Assembly (NCBI RefSeq): GCF_024127895.1
Contig: NZ_JAMYBK010000014.1
Location: 62,001 to 126,000 of the forward strand
Direction of reading: 5' to 3'
Length of the DNA stretch: 64,000 bases
Source: Pseudomonas guariconensis
Lineage (GTDB): Bacteria; Pseudomonadota; Gammaproteobacteria; Pseudomonadales; Pseudomonadaceae
Shown in pieces: positions 28,148 to 39,361 of the stretch; the stretch's first letter is position 1, and each line of letters begins with the position of its first letter. The translations under genes were made by a program, and so were the position numbers. The notes under the pieces were generated by a model. It was given only the letters and a program-made list of their open reading frames with translations. It was not told the origin of the DNA and did not search any database.

Positions 28148-29014
28148 TCAGGACTGGTCATTGATTCTAGCCGGTTGTGCCGGCGGGCGCGGGGTGCCGT
28201 CGTCGGCGCAGTCGCAGCGGTGGAATTCGCCGCTGTCGACGTTGTACAGGGTCATCGCGCCGCCCCACACGCAGCCGGTGTCCAGGCCGATGACGTCGGG
28301 CACGTCGACACGCCCCTCGAGGGCGGCCCAATGGCCGAAGATGATCTTCACGTGGCGTGAACGGCGATCCTTGTGGGCGAACCAGGGCTTGTAGCCCTTG
28401 GGCGCGCTGCCTGGGCCTTCCTTGCTCTTGAGGTCGAGCTTGCCTTCGGCGGTGCAGAAGCGCATGCGGGTGAAGTAGTTGGTGATGACCCGCAGGCGTT
28501 CTATGCCGGTCAGGCTCTTGCTCCACTTGTTCGGCTCGTTGCCGTACATGCCATCCAGGTACAGTTTCAGGCGGCTGTCGTCGCGCAGGACTTCCTCCAC
28601 CTCGGCGGCCAGCTCCAGCGCCTTGCCCAAGGTCCACTGGGGCGGGATGCCGGCATGAACCATGGCGATGCCTCGGGGCTCGTCGTAGTGCAGCAGTTTC
28701 TGCCGGCGCAGCCAGTCGAACAATTGGTCGGCGTCCGGTGCCTCGATGATTTCGCGCAGGGTATCGCTTTTCTTCAGGCGTTCGACGTTGTGCCAGGCGG
28801 CCAGCAGGTGCAGGTCATGGTTGCCGAGCACGCAGACCAGCGAATCGCGGATGCCATAGAGAAAGCGCAAGGTTTCCAGCGACTCGGGGCCACGGTTGAC
28901 CAGGTCGCCGACCAGCCAGAGACGATCGACCGTTGGGTCGAAGCGTACCCGTTCGAGCAGGCACTTCAGTGGCTGCAGGCAGCCTTGCAGGTCGCCGACC
29001 GCATACACCGCCAT
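28148..29014 (-). CDS. apaH: Bis(5'-nucleosyl)-tetraphosphatase (symmetrical)
   Basis: A 288-residue metallophosphatase. Motifs [17 protein letters not shown] and later FGHWA supply the two-metal site. It splits Ap4A and similar dinucleotides into two ADP and can remove Np4 caps from RNA. Its start codon overlaps the apaG stop by one base (TGATG), so they are coupled. Confidence 0.95.
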   Translation of the reverse strand: MAVYAVGDLQGCLQPLKCLLERVRFDPTVDRLWLVGDLVNRGPESLETLRFLYGIRDSLVCVLGNHDLHLLAAWHNVERLKKSDTLREIIEAPDADQLFDWLRRQKLLHYDEPRGIAMVHAGIPPQWTLGKALELAAEVEEVLRDDSRLKLYLDGMYGNEPNKWSKSLTGIERLRVITNYFTRMRFCTAEGKLDLKSKEGPGSAPKGYKPWFAHKDRRSRHVKIIFGHWAALEGRVDVPDVIGLDTGCVWGGAMTLYNVDSGEFHRCDCADDGTPRPPAQPARINDQS

Positions 29015-29394
29015 CAGTGCAAGGCTCCCGGTACGGCCAGGCGGAAGGGGGCGATGAGGGCATCGAAGTGCTGACCGTCCTCGGCGAGCATCTGGTAGCT
29101 GCCCTGCATGGTGCCGACGCGGGTGGTGATCACCGCGCCGCTGCTGTAGGTGTGGCTCTGGCCCGGCTCGATGAGTGGCTGCTGGCCGACCACGCCGGCG
29201 CCGCGTACTTCCTCGACCTCGCCGTCGCCGTTGGTGATCAGCCAATGGCGTGACATCAATCGGGCTTTGACCGAGCCGTTGTTCTGCACCGTGATGGTGT
29301 AGGCGAAGGCGAAACGGTCGTTGTCGGGGTCGGATTGTTCTGTGAGATAGCGGGTGACGACGCTGACGTCGATCTGGTAGCGGGGGTCGGACAT
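29014..29394 (-). CDS. apaG: ApaG protein
   Basis: A 126-residue fibronectin-like beta-sandwich protein (DUF525). The conserved segments [21 protein letters not shown] and GTMQGSYQM are present. Its biochemical role is not settled; it is nearly always next to apaH and rsmA, as here. Full length. Confidence 0.93.
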   Translation of the reverse strand: MSDPRYQIDVSVVTRYLTEQSDPDNDRFAFAYTITVQNNGSVKARLMSRHWLITNGDGEVEEVRGAGVVGQQPLIEPGQSHTYSSGAVITTRVGTMQGSYQMLAEDGQHFDALIAPFRLAVPGALH

Positions 29395-29607
29395 GCAAAG
29401 GCCTTGGACGAACGGACGCAAATACGGCAATGGGTGCAGTCTAGGCCATTGGCGGGGGTGTAGGCCAGTTGTGCGGGCGGTCGGTGACCGCCGGGGCCCA
29501 TTTGCAGGCAAGCCCGCTCTCACAGGTGGCAGCGGTGTTGACGCGTCATGTGCCGTGCAGGGCCCCTGTGGGGCTTGCCGGCGATGGGCTGCAACGCAGC
29601 CCCATGA
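29395..29607. repeat. Degenerate REP pair and GC hairpin between apaG and rsmA
   Basis: GGCAAGCCCGCTCTCACAGG (29508-29527) and CCTGTGGGGCTTGCC (29565-29579) form a degenerate REP pair. GGGCTGC-AAC-GCAGCCC (29586-29602) follows and matches hairpins at about 14026 and 47060. It would form structure in the rsmA-apaG transcript. Confidence 0.6.
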
Positions 29608-30417
29608 TTACAAGGCGCTGCCCTGCTGCTCTGCCAACTGGTCAGCCAGGCGCACGAAGGCGGCCAAGTCGAGTTGCTCCGGTCGCAGGCTGCCATCGAC
29701 GCCCGCCGCTTCGATGGCCTGGCTGTCGAGCAGCCCCTTGAGGGTATTGCGCAGCGTCTTGCGGCGCTGGTTGAAGGCTTCGCGGACGATACGCTCGAGC
29801 AGGCGCGGGTCCTTGGCCGGATGGGGCAGGGTCTCGTGGGGGACCAGGCGCACGATGGCCGAATCCACCTTCGGCGGCGGGTTGAAGGCGCCCGGGCCGA
29901 CATTGAACAGGTGCTCGACCCGGCAGTGGTACTGCACCATGATCGACAGGCGGCCCCAGTCTCCACCGCCGGGGCCCGCAGCCAGGCGCTCGACCACTTC
30001 CTTCTGCAGCATGAAATGCATGTCGCGGATCAGCCCGGCATGCTCCAGCAAGTGGAAGATCAGCGGCGTGGAGATGTTGTAGGGCAGGTTGCCCACGACC
30101 TTGAGGCTGCGTGGCGGCACGCCCAACTGGTTGAAGTCGAACTTCAGGGCGTCGCCCTGGTGCAGGCGGAAGTTGGGGTTGCCTGCGAACTTGTGCTGGA
30201 GGATCGGCACCAAGTCCTTGTCCAGCTCCACGACGTCCAGCTGTGCGCCGCTGCCCAGCAGGCCCTCGGTGAGGGCGCCCTGGCCTGGGCCGATCTCCAG
30301 CAGGTGCTCGCCGGCCTTGGCGTTGATCGCCCGCAGGATGCGGTCGATGATCCCGGCGTCATGCAGGAAGTTCTGGCCGAAGCGCTTGCGCGCCCGGTGT
30401 TGGTATTGCTCGTTCAT
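29608..30417 (-). CDS. rsmA: 16S rRNA (adenine1518/1519-N6)-dimethyltransferase
   Basis: A 269-residue KsgA-type enzyme that dimethylates two adenines in the 3' hairpin of 16S rRNA late in 30S assembly. SAM-binding motif [10 protein letters not shown] and catalytic NLPYNIS are intact. It starts RKRFGQNFL near residue 10 as in the family. The start overlaps the pdxA stop by 4 bp. Confidence 0.97.
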   Translation of the reverse strand: MNEQYQHRARKRFGQNFLHDAGIIDRILRAINAKAGEHLLEIGPGQGALTEGLLGSGAQLDVVELDKDLVPILQHKFAGNPNFRLHQGDALKFDFNQLGVPPRSLKVVGNLPYNISTPLIFHLLEHAGLIRDMHFMLQKEVVERLAAGPGGGDWGRLSIMVQYHCRVEHLFNVGPGAFNPPPKVDSAIVRLVPHETLPHPAKDPRLLERIVREAFNQRRKTLRNTLKGLLDSQAIEAAGVDGSLRPEQLDLAAFVRLADQLAEQQGSAL

Positions 30418-31403
30418 GGTCGGTTCTCGGCCATCTGGTAGGCGGTTTCCAGGGCGACGCGCAGGCTGCCGGTGTCGACCTTGCCGGTGCCGGCCAGGTC
30501 CAGGGCGGTGCCGTGATCGACCGACGTGCGGATGATCGGCAGGCCCAGGGTTACGTTGACGGCGGCGCCGAAGCCTTTGTACTTGAGTACGGGCAGGCCC
30601 TGGTCGTGGTACATCGCCAGCACTGCGTCGCAGTGCTCCAGGTATTTGGGGGTGAACAGGGTATCGGCCGGCAGCGGGCCGCGCAGGTCCATGCCTTCGT
30701 TGCGCAGGCGCTGCAGTGTGGGCTCGATGATGTCGATTTCTTCGCGGCCCAGATGGCCGCCCTCACCGGCATGCGGGTTGAGGCCGCAGACCAGGATGCG
30801 CGGATTGGCGATGCCGAACTTGTCGCGCAGGTCGGCATGCAGGATGCGCGTGACACGCTCCAGGCGCTCGGCGCTGATGGCGTCGGCGATCTCGCGCAGG
30901 GGCAGGTGGGTGGTCACCAGGGCCACGCGCAAGCCGTGGGTGGCGAGCATCATCACCACTTGGGCGGTGTGGGTCAGGTCGGCAAGGAACTCGGTGTGGC
31001 CGGAGAAGGCGATGCCGCTTTCGTTGATCACGCCCTTGTGCACGGGGGCGGTGATCATGCCGGCGAAATGCCCGTCGAGGCAGCTTAGGCCGGCCCGGGT
31101 CAGGGTTTCCAGGACGAAGGCAGCGTTGGCCTTGTCCAGTTGCCCCGGCACCACCTTTGCGGCCAGCGGCGTATCCCAGACGTACAGGCTGCCGGCGGGA
31201 GCCGGCTGGTCGGGCCAGGCGTCTACCGAGACGGGCAGCAGGTTGACGGCCAGCCCCAGTTGCGTGGCCCGCTCGGCGAGCAGGTCACGGCTGGTGATGG
31301 CGATCAGGGGGTGGGGCTGGGCCTCGGCGGCGAGCAGCAGGCACAGGTCGGGACCTATGCCGGCCGGCTCGCCGGGCGTGACGGCGAAGCGCAGGGGCTT
31401 CAC
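30414..31403 (-). CDS. pdxA: 4-hydroxythreonine-4-phosphate dehydrogenase
   Basis: A 329-residue NAD- and metal-dependent enzyme of vitamin B6 synthesis. Motifs [31 protein letters not shown] and [12 protein letters not shown] contain the substrate and metal ligands. It oxidises 4-phosphohydroxy-threonine, which decarboxylates to the PdxJ substrate. It overlaps surA and rsmA by 4 bp each. Confidence 0.97.
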   Translation of the reverse strand: MKPLRFAVTPGEPAGIGPDLCLLLAAEAQPHPLIAITSRDLLAERATQLGLAVNLLPVSVDAWPDQPAPAGSLYVWDTPLAAKVVPGQLDKANAAFVLETLTRAGLSCLDGHFAGMITAPVHKGVINESGIAFSGHTEFLADLTHTAQVVMMLATHGLRVALVTTHLPLREIADAISAERLERVTRILHADLRDKFGIANPRILVCGLNPHAGEGGHLGREEIDIIEPTLQRLRNEGMDLRGPLPADTLFTPKYLEHCDAVLAMYHDQGLPVLKYKGFGAAVNVTLGLPIIRTSVDHGTALDLAGTGKVDTGSLRVALETAYQMAENRP

Positions 31404-32716
31404 TGGGCGGCCTGGTCGGCGCCAGGCAGCTTGATTTCAACGTAGGCTTCGTCGCGGATCTGGCGCAGCCAGGTCTGCAGCTCTTCGTCGTACTTGCGGT
31501 TGCGCAGGACGTTCATGGCCTGCTGCTCGCGGGCCTGTTCGGTGCTGTCGGTGGCGCGGCGGCCCAGTACTTCGAGCACATGCCAGCCGTATTGGCTGCG
31601 GAACGGACGGGACACCTCGCCCTGGGGGGCGCTGGTCATCACTTCGCGGAACTCCGGCACCAGGCTGTTGGGGTCGACCCAGTTGAGGTCGCCGCCGTTG
31701 AGCGCCGAACCCGGGTCTTCCGAGAAGCTCTTCGCCAGCTCGGCGAAGTCTTCGCCGTTCCTGATGCGCTCGTACAGGCGTTCGGCCAGCTGTTGGGTAG
31801 CCGCTTCGCTACGGATCTCACTGGGCTTGATCAGGATGTGACGGACATGCACCTCGTCACGCAGGACGTTGCCACCGCCACGCTTCTCCTCGAGCTTGAG
31901 GATGATGAAGCCGTTGGGGATGCGGATCGGCTGGGTGATGTCACCCACGGCCATGCTGCTGAGCAGGCCGGCGAAGTCTGGCGGCAACTGGCCGGCCTTG
32001 CGCCAGCCCATCTCGCCGCCTTCCAGGGCGTTCTCGCTGGCCGAGCGGGCGATGGCCATCTGGCCGAAGTCGGCGCCCTGCTTGAGCTGCTGGTAGACCT
32101 CGCCAGCCTGCTGGGCAGCCGCCTGGATGGCGCTGGAATTGGCGCTTTCCGGGGTGGGGATGAGGATGTTGGCCAGGCGGTATTCCTCGGACAACTGCAT
32201 CTTGCCCAGGTCGGAGTTGAGGAAGTTCTTCACTTCCTGCTCCGAGACCTGGATGCGCTCGGCCACGCGGCGCTGGCGCACGCGGCTGATGATCATCTCG
32301 CGCTTGACCTGGTCGCGGGCGTCGTCGAACGACAGGCCGTCCTGGGCCAGGGCGGCGCGGAACTGCTCCAGGGTCATGCCGTTGCGCTGGGCAATGGTGG
32401 CGATGGCCTGGTTGAGTTCCTCGTCGGTGATGCGGATGCCCGAGCGTTCGCCGATCTGCAGTTGCAGGTTCTCGACGATCAGGCGCTCCAGGACCTGCTG
32501 CTCCAGGGCTCCGGGCGGTGGCGTGCCACCGCCGCGCTTGGCGATGGTCTGCTGCACTTCACGGATACGCTGGTCCAGCTGGCTCTGCATGACTACGTCG
32601 TTGTCGACGATAGCCACGACCCGGTCCAGGGGTTGCACCGCGGCATGCACCGCGCCACTCAGCAATACAGCGCCCAGCATCAGCGGGCGCAGTCGATCAA
32701 TAAGCTTGCTCTTCAC
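31400..32716 (-). CDS. surA: Periplasmic chaperone/peptidyl-prolyl isomerase SurA
   Basis: A 438-residue periplasmic protein. An N-terminal signal peptide (cleavage near VHA/A, residue 25) is followed by the chaperone domain, two parvulin PPIase domains (about residues 180-280 and 290-390) and a short C-terminal helix. It guides outer-membrane proteins, LptD among them, to the Bam complex. Its gene start overlaps the lptD 3' end by 20 bp, coupling chaperone and client. Confidence 0.97.
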   Translation of the reverse strand: MKSKLIDRLRPLMLGAVLLSGAVHAAVQPLDRVVAIVDNDVVMQSQLDQRIREVQQTIAKRGGGTPPPGALEQQVLERLIVENLQLQIGERSGIRITDEELNQAIATIAQRNGMTLEQFRAALAQDGLSFDDARDQVKREMIISRVRQRRVAERIQVSEQEVKNFLNSDLGKMQLSEEYRLANILIPTPESANSSAIQAAAQQAGEVYQQLKQGADFGQMAIARSASENALEGGEMGWRKAGQLPPDFAGLLSSMAVGDITQPIRIPNGFIILKLEEKRGGGNVLRDEVHVRHILIKPSEIRSEAATQQLAERLYERIRNGEDFAELAKSFSEDPGSALNGGDLNWVDPNSLVPEFREVMTSAPQGEVSRPFRSQYGWHVLEVLGRRATDSTEQAREQQAMNVLRNRKYDEELQTWLRQIRDEAYVEIKLPGADQAAQ

Positions 32717-35525
32717 GTGTACGGTAACCTTGAATGCCTTCGTCGAGGAACGACTCGACCTTGTTGCCCACTACGCCACCGAGGCCTTTGAGCACGATTT
32801 GCAGGAAGACGCCGTGGTCGCCTTTTTCATTCTGCGGAACGGCCTGGCTGAAGTCGTCGTAGTCGAGCCAGTAGCGGTTGATCAAGCGCAGTTTCCAGCA
32901 GCAGTTGTCGTACTCGAAGCCACCCATGGCTTCCAGGGTACGGTTGCGGTTGTAATCGTGCTGCCAGCGACCGATCACGCTCCACTGCGGCACGATTGGC
33001 CAGATGACCGAGAAGTCGTGTTGCTCGATCTTGTAGTAGTCCTTGATGTAGTTCGGGCTGCCTGGAGTGCCGTAGTCGCCGCCGCCCACCTGCCAACGTC
33101 CGGTCAGCGAGTCGTAGCGGACCAGGTCGTTGCGGTAGCGGTAGCCCAGGTTGACGATCTTGTTCGGATTGTCCTCAGGCTGGTAGTGGAACATGGCGCT
33201 GCCCGAGCGAGGGCTGCGGCTGTCCGGGTCCCAGTTGTAGTCGGAGTTGAAGCGCCAGTCGCGGTTGAAGGCGTACTGGTACTCCAGGGCGTAAGGTGAC
33301 ACGTCCGATTGCGAGTCGTCGCGGGTACGCCAGTCGATGCCTGGCATCTGTACCTTGCGGTCCTTGAAGTAAAGCGCCTGGCCGATGCTGATGCGTTGAC
33401 GTTCGAAACCGTTTTCCTCGATCCAACGACTGGTCACGCCCAGCGACAGTTTGTTCTCGTCGCCGATGCGGTCGGAACCACTGAAGCGGTTGTCGCGGAA
33501 CAGTGAGGAGTAGCTGAAGTAGCTCTCGCTGGTGTCGAAGACCGGGATGTCCTTCTGGTCCTCATACGGTACATAGAGGTAGAACAGCCGGGGCTCCAGG
33601 GTTTGGCGATAGTTCTTGCCGAACCATTGAGTGTTGCGGTCGAAATACAGGCCACTGTCGACGCTGAAGACTGGAACGCTGCGGTTCTGGTTACTGGAGA
33701 AATCACCGCGCAGGTCAAGTTGTGCAGGGTCTCTGACTGCAAGCGTTGCAATGTCATTTTTGCCTTTGCTGTCCAGATCCAGGTCGTAGTGAGTGTATAC
33801 GTACTTAAGCTTCGGCTTGATGAAGCCGTAGCTGGCCTCCATGGGCAGGCTGATTGCCGGGGCCACGTTCAGGCGGGTGCCGTTGGCACGTGCTAGGCCG
33901 AAGACGTTTTCATCCAGTCGCCGTCCTGCTGCGCCGGCGGAAAAGTCCGGGTTGCCATCCTCGTCGCGGACGAAGTCGTCCTTCAGGTCACGATCGAAGC
34001 GAACTGCTTCGGTCTGATAGCTGAAGTCGAACCCGCCCGGATGATAAGGCAGCATGCCATTGAAGGTAATCTGCGGCAGTTTGTCGTACGGCGTGATGCG
34101 GGAAATGGTCGCCATCTCGTAGGCATGCACGTTCAGCCGTGCGGTATAACTGTCGCCACGGTAGGTCAGGGCACCCTGCTGGTCGACGACATCCTTACTC
34201 TCGACCCCAATCTGATCCGACTCCAGGTCCTGGAAGTAGAACGGATCGCTGATGTCGGTGTAGTCCACCTCGGTCATCAACCGCGAATCCAGGCCGCCCT
34301 TATGCTGCCAGTTGACCATCCAGCGCTGGTCCTTGTAGTCGGTCTGGTCCTTGCGGTCATCGTCCTGGTCGTTCAGGTACGCGCCGCCGAACTGGCCTTC
34401 GCTGGACTTGGTCAGGTAGCGGAACTCGCCTTCCATCAGCAGGCCACGCTTGGTCATGTAGCGTGGGTACAACGTGGCGTCGTAGTTCGGCGCCAGGTTG
34501 AAGTAGTACGGTGTGACCAGCATGAAGCCGGTGTCGCTGCTGGTGCTGAACGACGGTGGCAGGAAGCCGGACTGGCGACGGTCGTCGATCGGGAAATAGA
34601 TGTACGGTGTATAGAACACCGGGAAATCCTTGACCCGCAGGGTGACGTTGGTCGCGGTACCGAAGCCGGTGGCCGGGTTCAGGGTGATGTTGTTGCCCTT
34701 GAGCTGCCAGGCGTTGCTGTTCGGCTCACAGGTGGTGTAGGTGCCGTCCTTGAGGCGAATGATGGCATTCTCGCCACGCTTGGCGTACAGGGCATTACCG
34801 CGGATGCGCGATTTGTGCATCACGTACTCGGCGTTGTCGACCTGGGCTTCGCCGGTGTCCAGCTGGATTTCTGCCTGGTCGCCAACGACCAGCGAGCCGT
34901 TGTCGCGCAGCTTGACGTTACCCTTGAGCTCGCCCCGGTTTTCGGCCTGGTACAGGTTGGCCTCGTCGGCCTCGACCTGCATGCTGCCCTGGCGCATGAC
35001 CACGTCGCCGGCGAGCGTGGCGATCTGCTGTTCCTGCTGGTAGCGGGACACCTTGGCGTTCAGGTAGGTCGGCGACTCGTCCTTGGGCGTGGTGTCGTTC
35101 ATGCCCGGGCGTTCCGGCTCGATGTACGCACCGGCGCAGTACGGGCCGGTCTCGGCCAACTGGGCAGGGGTGAGCTTCTCGCGCGGGACCCAGTCCAGGT
35201 GGCTGTAGTCTTCGCTGCGCGACTTCAGGCCACGGCCCTTGCTCTCGGTGACCAGGACCGGCTTGGGTTCGGCGCTGGCCTCGGCGACCTGCGCCTCGGT
35301 ACCCTCGCTGCTGGAGCTGGGGGCGGCGCCTTCGTGCACCGGACGCGGTGGCAGGTTGCTGGCAGCGGTCTTGGGCTTGCAGTCCCAGCCACCGGAGGCG
35401 GACACTTGGCAGTCGAACTGCTCGGCTGCCACCACATAGGGGGTGGCCAGAGGTTGCAGGGCCAGCAAGCCGCCAGTCACCAGCAGCGGGAACTTTCTAC
35501 GAAACGCGGGGGATTTCAATGCCAT
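32697..35525 (-). CDS. lptD: LPS-assembly protein LptD
   Basis: A 942-residue outer-membrane protein that inserts lipopolysaccharide in the outer leaflet with LptE. A signal peptide is followed by an LptA-like N-terminal domain and a C-terminal beta-barrel. Cysteines C39 and C49 near the N terminus and the adjacent pair C875-C876 (DNCCWK) are the residues expected to form the non-consecutive disulfides. ATG at 35525 (MALKSPAF) is preferred because it directly precedes the signal peptide. First gene of lptD-surA-pdxA-rsmA. Confidence 0.97.
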   Translation of the reverse strand: MALKSPAFRRKFPLLVTGGLLALQPLATPYVVAAEQFDCQVSASGGWDCKPKTAASNLPPRPVHEGAAPSSSSEGTEAQVAEASAEPKPVLVTESKGRGLKSRSEDYSHLDWVPREKLTPAQLAETGPYCAGAYIEPERPGMNDTTPKDESPTYLNAKVSRYQQEQQIATLAGDVVMRQGSMQVEADEANLYQAENRGELKGNVKLRDNGSLVVGDQAEIQLDTGEAQVDNAEYVMHKSRIRGNALYAKRGENAIIRLKDGTYTTCEPNSNAWQLKGNNITLNPATGFGTATNVTLRVKDFPVFYTPYIYFPIDDRRQSGFLPPSFSTSSDTGFMLVTPYYFNLAPNYDATLYPRYMTKRGLLMEGEFRYLTKSSEGQFGGAYLNDQDDDRKDQTDYKDQRWMVNWQHKGGLDSRLMTEVDYTDISDPFYFQDLESDQIGVESKDVVDQQGALTYRGDSYTARLNVHAYEMATISRITPYDKLPQITFNGMLPYHPGGFDFSYQTEAVRFDRDLKDDFVRDEDGNPDFSAGAAGRRLDENVFGLARANGTRLNVAPAISLPMEASYGFIKPKLKYVYTHYDLDLDSKGKNDIATLAVRDPAQLDLRGDFSSNQNRSVPVFSVDSGLYFDRNTQWFGKNYRQTLEPRLFYLYVPYEDQKDIPVFDTSESYFSYSSLFRDNRFSGSDRIGDENKLSLGVTSRWIEENGFERQRISIGQALYFKDRKVQMPGIDWRTRDDSQSDVSPYALEYQYAFNRDWRFNSDYNWDPDSRSPRSGSAMFHYQPEDNPNKIVNLGYRYRNDLVRYDSLTGRWQVGGGDYGTPGSPNYIKDYYKIEQHDFSVIWPIVPQWSVIGRWQHDYNRNRTLEAMGGFEYDNCCWKLRLINRYWLDYDDFSQAVPQNEKGDHGVFLQIVLKGLGGVVGNKVESFLDEGIQGYRTREEQAY

Positions 35526-35655
35526 CTTATTAGTCCGGGCTTCCTTCGTGCCATCTGCCCGCGTGTGGGGCCGCACGCCTCTCGATGGTCTGGAAAAGAT
35601 GCTGGATAATAAAGCATGACCCGCTTGACGGCTAGGGCCGTCGGAGACCCTTGTA

Positions 35656-37343
<1,688 letters not shown>

Positions 37344-37344
37344 C

Positions 37345-38109
37345 ATGTGGTGGCCGAGCACGGTGATAGGCGCCGGCGCCGGCTTTGCCCTGGCCAGCAT
37401 CCCAGGTGCCCTGCTGGGTGCCCTGCTAGGCCAGGCCATGGACCGTCGCCTGCGCCTGCAGGGCTGGGAGGATGTGCGAGAGCGCCTGGGCGGGCGCCCG
37501 GCGCTGCGGGACGAAGAACTGCTGTTCGTGTTGCTCGGGCGCTTGGCCAAGAGCGATGGCCGGGTTGGCGAAGGGCATATCCAGCAGGCGCGTCAAGAGA
37601 TGGCGCGCCTGCACATGGCCGAGCCTGCGCGGCTCCGGGCGATTGCCGCCTTCAACCGTGGCAAGTCGGGCAAGGATTCTCTGGCGCGTCACCTGCAACG
37701 GATCAGCCAGCAGCCCCATGCCGCGGAAGGGACGGTGCGCGCCTGTTGGCGGATGGTCTGGGCCGACGGCAAGGCAGGCCTGCGCGAGCGTGAGCTGTTG
37801 CTGGAGTGGGGGCGGGCGATGGGCCTGACGCGACCCCAGGTGCAGGCCCTGTCCCTTGAATACGAACCCCGTAGGGGCGCACCGGAAGGTGGCGCGATGA
37901 CCTATGCGGCGGCCTTGCGCCTGCTTGGCGTCGAGGTCGACACCGATGTCGACGCGGTGAAGCAGGCCTACCGCCGTCTGCTCAGCCGGCATCACCCGGA
38001 CAAGCTGGTCGGTAGTGGCGCGAGCGAAGCGCGGGTGCGTGAGGCGACCGAGCGTACTCGTGAGTTGCACCAAGCCTATGCCCTGGTGCGCAAGCGGCGG
38101 GGGCTTTGA
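37345..38109 (+). CDS. djlA: DjlA-like co-chaperone (TerB + J domain)
   Basis: A 254-residue membrane-anchored DnaJ-like protein. A short hydrophobic Gly/Ala-rich N-terminal helix (about residues 6-30) is followed by a TerB-like helical domain and a C-terminal J domain with the HPD motif (SRHHPDKL), which stimulates DnaK. It starts 1 bp after murU. The domain order matches E. coli DjlA. Confidence 0.9.
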   Translation: MWWPSTVIGAGAGFALASIPGALLGALLGQAMDRRLRLQGWEDVRERLGGRPALRDEELLFVLLGRLAKSDGRVGEGHIQQARQEMARLHMAEPARLRAIAAFNRGKSGKDSLARHLQRISQQPHAAEGTVRACWRMVWADGKAGLRERELLLEWGRAMGLTRPQVQALSLEYEPRRGAPEGGAMTYAAALRLLGVEVDTDVDAVKQAYRRLLSRHHPDKLVGSGASEARVREATERTRELHQAYALVRKRRGL

Positions 38110-38177
38110 GCAGCTGCAAGCTTTAGCGGCAAGCTGCAAGATGAGCCGGGTAGATAGCTCCACTCCATACGACTGAA
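38110..38177. repeat. AAGCTGCAAG repeat copy after djlA
   Basis: GCAGCTGCAAGCTTTAGCGG and a following CAAGCTGCAAG (about 38109-38141) match the family seen near 13849, 25491 and 62740. Confidence 0.5.
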
Positions 38178-38220
38178 AAGCCGCAAGTAGGCGCCTTTAC
38201 ACAGGACCTGCTTGCGGCTT
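38178..38220 (-). terminator. Terminator after the DUF3530 gene (between convergent genes)
   Basis: A 14-bp stem with one mismatch (38178-38191 with 38207-38220; AAGCCGCAAG / CTTGCGGCTT) and a 15-base loop. On the - strand it ends in TTTT, so it fits transcripts from the gene on its right; it may also stop djlA read-through. Confidence 0.6.
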
Positions 38221-38268
38221 ATTGACGGGACAAGCGCCATGAGCCTGCTGGTCGACTCGAAACGGCAA

Positions 38269-39267
38269 TCACTCCTGCGGCATCAACCACCCTCGAACCC
38301 GGCGGAACAGTTGCTCTTGCTCCGCCGCCGCGTTACCCGGCATGGCGATCAGCGACAGTTGCCGGTACTGGCTGTCCTTCTGCCGCTTGCTGGCCTGCAG
38401 GCGCAGCTCGGCGGCCTGGCGGTCGCGGGGGCGCGTGGCGTAGTAGAGGTCGGCGGTGGGCAGCTTGAGGGTCGGCGCCAGGCTCTGCAGGTCGTGCTCC
38501 ACCCGTGCTGGCGTCTGCGCCGCGATCATCACCAGCTTCTGTACCTGGGGCGGTTGCCGCTCACCCAGGTAGCGCGCTGCCCAGTAGGCGCCGCTGCCAT
38601 GGCCGAGCAGGACGATGCTGCGAGGGTTGTGCCGCTGGGCATAGGCCAGCGCTGCGTCGAGGCGGGCGAAGATGCGCTCGGCATCGGCTTGGTCGCCTTG
38701 CTCCCCGGCTTCACTGGCGTCAGTGCCTTGTGCACTGTCGGCCTCGGCAGCGGTGGCTTGGGCGACGTTGGCGTTGGCGTCGGCCGGGGTGTCCTGGGCT
38801 GGCGCGGTCTCGCCCTGGTTGTCTGTCGGCTCTGCTTCCGGCGTGCGCTCGGCGCGTGCCTGCGGGCTGTCGACGACCAGGTCGGGAAGGCTGACGCTCA
38901 GGCTATGCCAGCCGACATCGGGAAACTTGTGGCGCAGCGGGCCGACCACCTTGGGCCAGTCAGCATTTTCTCCCGCACCCGGGACGATGATTACCGCCCC
39001 CTTCGGGTCACTGTCGTTGGCCGGTTTCCACAAGGCCAGGAAGCTCTCGCCGCCGGCCTGCAAGGTCTGCTGTTCGGCTTTGGGCACCAGGCGCTCGAGC
39101 GCCTGGGCGTCTTCTTCGCTGCGTTCGGCCAGGGGCGGGCGTGGCGCGGGGGCGGTTGCTGTCTTGGCGGCAGCTTGTGGTTGCTCGGCCTCGGCGGCCT
39201 GTGCGCCGAGCGGTAGGATCGAAGCCAGGCAGAACAGGGCCAGCGTCGTGCGATAAAGTGTGAACAT
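38269..39267 (-). CDS. Secreted alpha/beta-hydrolase-like protein (DUF3530)
   Basis: A 332-residue protein with a signal peptide (cleavage near GAQA/AEA, residue 24). The core looks like an alpha/beta hydrolase: AVIIVPGAGENADW gives the oxyanion loop and LLGHGSGAYW a Ser nucleophile elbow. Between them, about residues 115-195 form a low-complexity stretch rich in Ala, Glu, Asp, Thr and Gln, unlikely to be folded. No substrate can be given. It is divergent from the sensor kinase gene and convergent with djlA. Confidence 0.82.
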   Translation of the reverse strand: MFTLYRTTLALFCLASILPLGAQAAEAEQPQAAAKTATAPAPRPPLAERSEEDAQALERLVPKAEQQTLQAGGESFLALWKPANDSDPKGAVIIVPGAGENADWPKVVGPLRHKFPDVGWHSLSVSLPDLVVDSPQARAERTPEAEPTDNQGETAPAQDTPADANANVAQATAAEADSAQGTDASEAGEQGDQADAERIFARLDAALAYAQRHNPRSIVLLGHGSGAYWAARYLGERQPPQVQKLVMIAAQTPARVEHDLQSLAPTLKLPTADLYYATRPRDRQAAELRLQASKRQKDSQYRQLSLIAMPGNAAAEQEQLFRRVRGWLMPQE

Positions 39268-39361
39268 GAATCAACCCAAGGCCAGAATGATACCGGCAGC
39301 CTAATAGTATTTGTCCGTGACGACCAAGCAGATGGCCGTCCTTGCCAAGACGAGCGTATAG

